DNA of 14,397 bases. Source: JBHEKP01 sp041859375 (lineage in GTDB: Bacteria > Hydrogenedentota > Hydrogenedentia > Hydrogenedentales > CAITNO01). Of this stretch, positions 14,155-14,397 are shown one piece after another; position 1 is the stretch's first letter; each line of letters opens with the position of its first letter. The stretch covers positions 1 through 14,397 of the forward strand of contig JBHEKP010000235.1 in assembly GCA_041859375.1 (NCBI GenBank), written 5' to 3'. The notes below the pieces were generated by a model. The model was not told the DNA's origin, did not search any database, and saw only the letters and a program-made list of their open reading frames with translations. The translations under genes and the position numbers were made by a program.

Positions 14155-14397
14155 CCTGGATGCTTGTGCTGCTGGCCGCGTGCGCCGTCACCGACGAGGG
14201 CGGAAAGGTTGATCCCAAGACCTACTGGCACCATGCGCCGGTGGAGACCGCCGGGGCCGCCGAGGGTTTTGTGTCGCTCGAACTGCCGCCGGAGGTGCTT
14301 GACCGGATGCTGCCCACCCATGGGGACGCGCGGCTGGCCGACGGCGCAAACAATGTCATCCCCTACCTGCTGCGGAAGGTTCCCCCGGCGCGCCGGG
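14151..14397 (+). CDS. DUF3999-type protein, N-terminal part, cut by the window end
   Basis: The first 82 residues are visible. A hydrophobic signal-like start (MTWMLVLLAACAV) is followed by a beta-rich domain with phrases such as YWHHAPVE, GFVSLELPPEVL and GDARLADGANNVIPYLLRK. The last phrase resembles the DLR-x-x-D-x-x-G-x-x-VPYLL pattern at the start of DUF3999 proteins, which often accompany DUF2339. The ATG overlaps the DUF2339 stop (ATGA), and a second ATG lies three codons on. LAAC at residues 8-11 looks like a lipobox, but the n-region has no positive charge, so lipoprotein status is doubtful. Function of the family is unknown. The rest lies beyond the window, so any C-terminal membrane span cannot be checked. 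Confidence 0.75.
   Translation, partial: MTWMLVLLAACAVTDEGGKVDPKTYWHHAPVETAGAAEGFVSLELPPEVLDRMLPTHGDARLADGANNVIPYLLRKVPPARR

Overview
The window joins two very different kinds of DNA. Bases 1 to about 2,880 are AT-rich (roughly mid-30s % G+C by eye). Everything after that is strongly GC-rich with G/C-ending codons. The GC-rich part looks like the chromosome of an environmental bacterium, with secreted sugar-processing proteins, a PASTA membrane protein, DUF2339/DUF3999 membrane proteins and ordinary translation genes. This mix would fit uncultured lineages such as Hydrogenedentota, Planctomycetota or relatives, but that is a guess: no rRNA or other taxonomic marker is present.

Layout. (1) 131-2690, plus strand: a compact two-gene unit on AT-rich, probably acquired DNA. 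It holds a D12-class (Dam-like) adenine DNA methyltransferase and, 19 bases later, an ATPase with Walker A/B motifs and a TOPRIM-like C-terminal region, followed by a terminator-like nested hairpin. This is the best candidate for a defence or restriction-like system here. (2) 2933-7055, minus strand: a secreted GH36 alpha-galactosidase and, 31 bases downstream, a secreted right-handed beta-helix protein, probably one operon for galactoside-containing glycans. (3) 7165-11528, minus strand: ybaB/ebfC, fmt, rsmB, a PASTA-only membrane protein and rpe, tightly packed or overlapping. The order fmt-rsmB-PASTA-rpe recalls the Firmicute def-fmt-rsmB-rlmN-prpC-prkC-rsgA-rpe cluster, but here the PASTA protein has no kinase domain. 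(4) 11529-11808: a divergent control region with a 9-bp tandem repeat, a strong sigma70-like promoter, a 16-bp palindrome over the expected transcription start, and a second promoter facing ybaB. (5) 11809-14397, plus strand: a DUF2339 membrane protein overlapping by ATGA the start of a DUF3999-type protein that runs off the window.

No tRNA, rRNA, CRISPR array, transposase, integrase or clear attachment site was seen. No gene-free stretch exceeds 300 bases; the longest are 2691-2932 and 11529-11808, and both are described.
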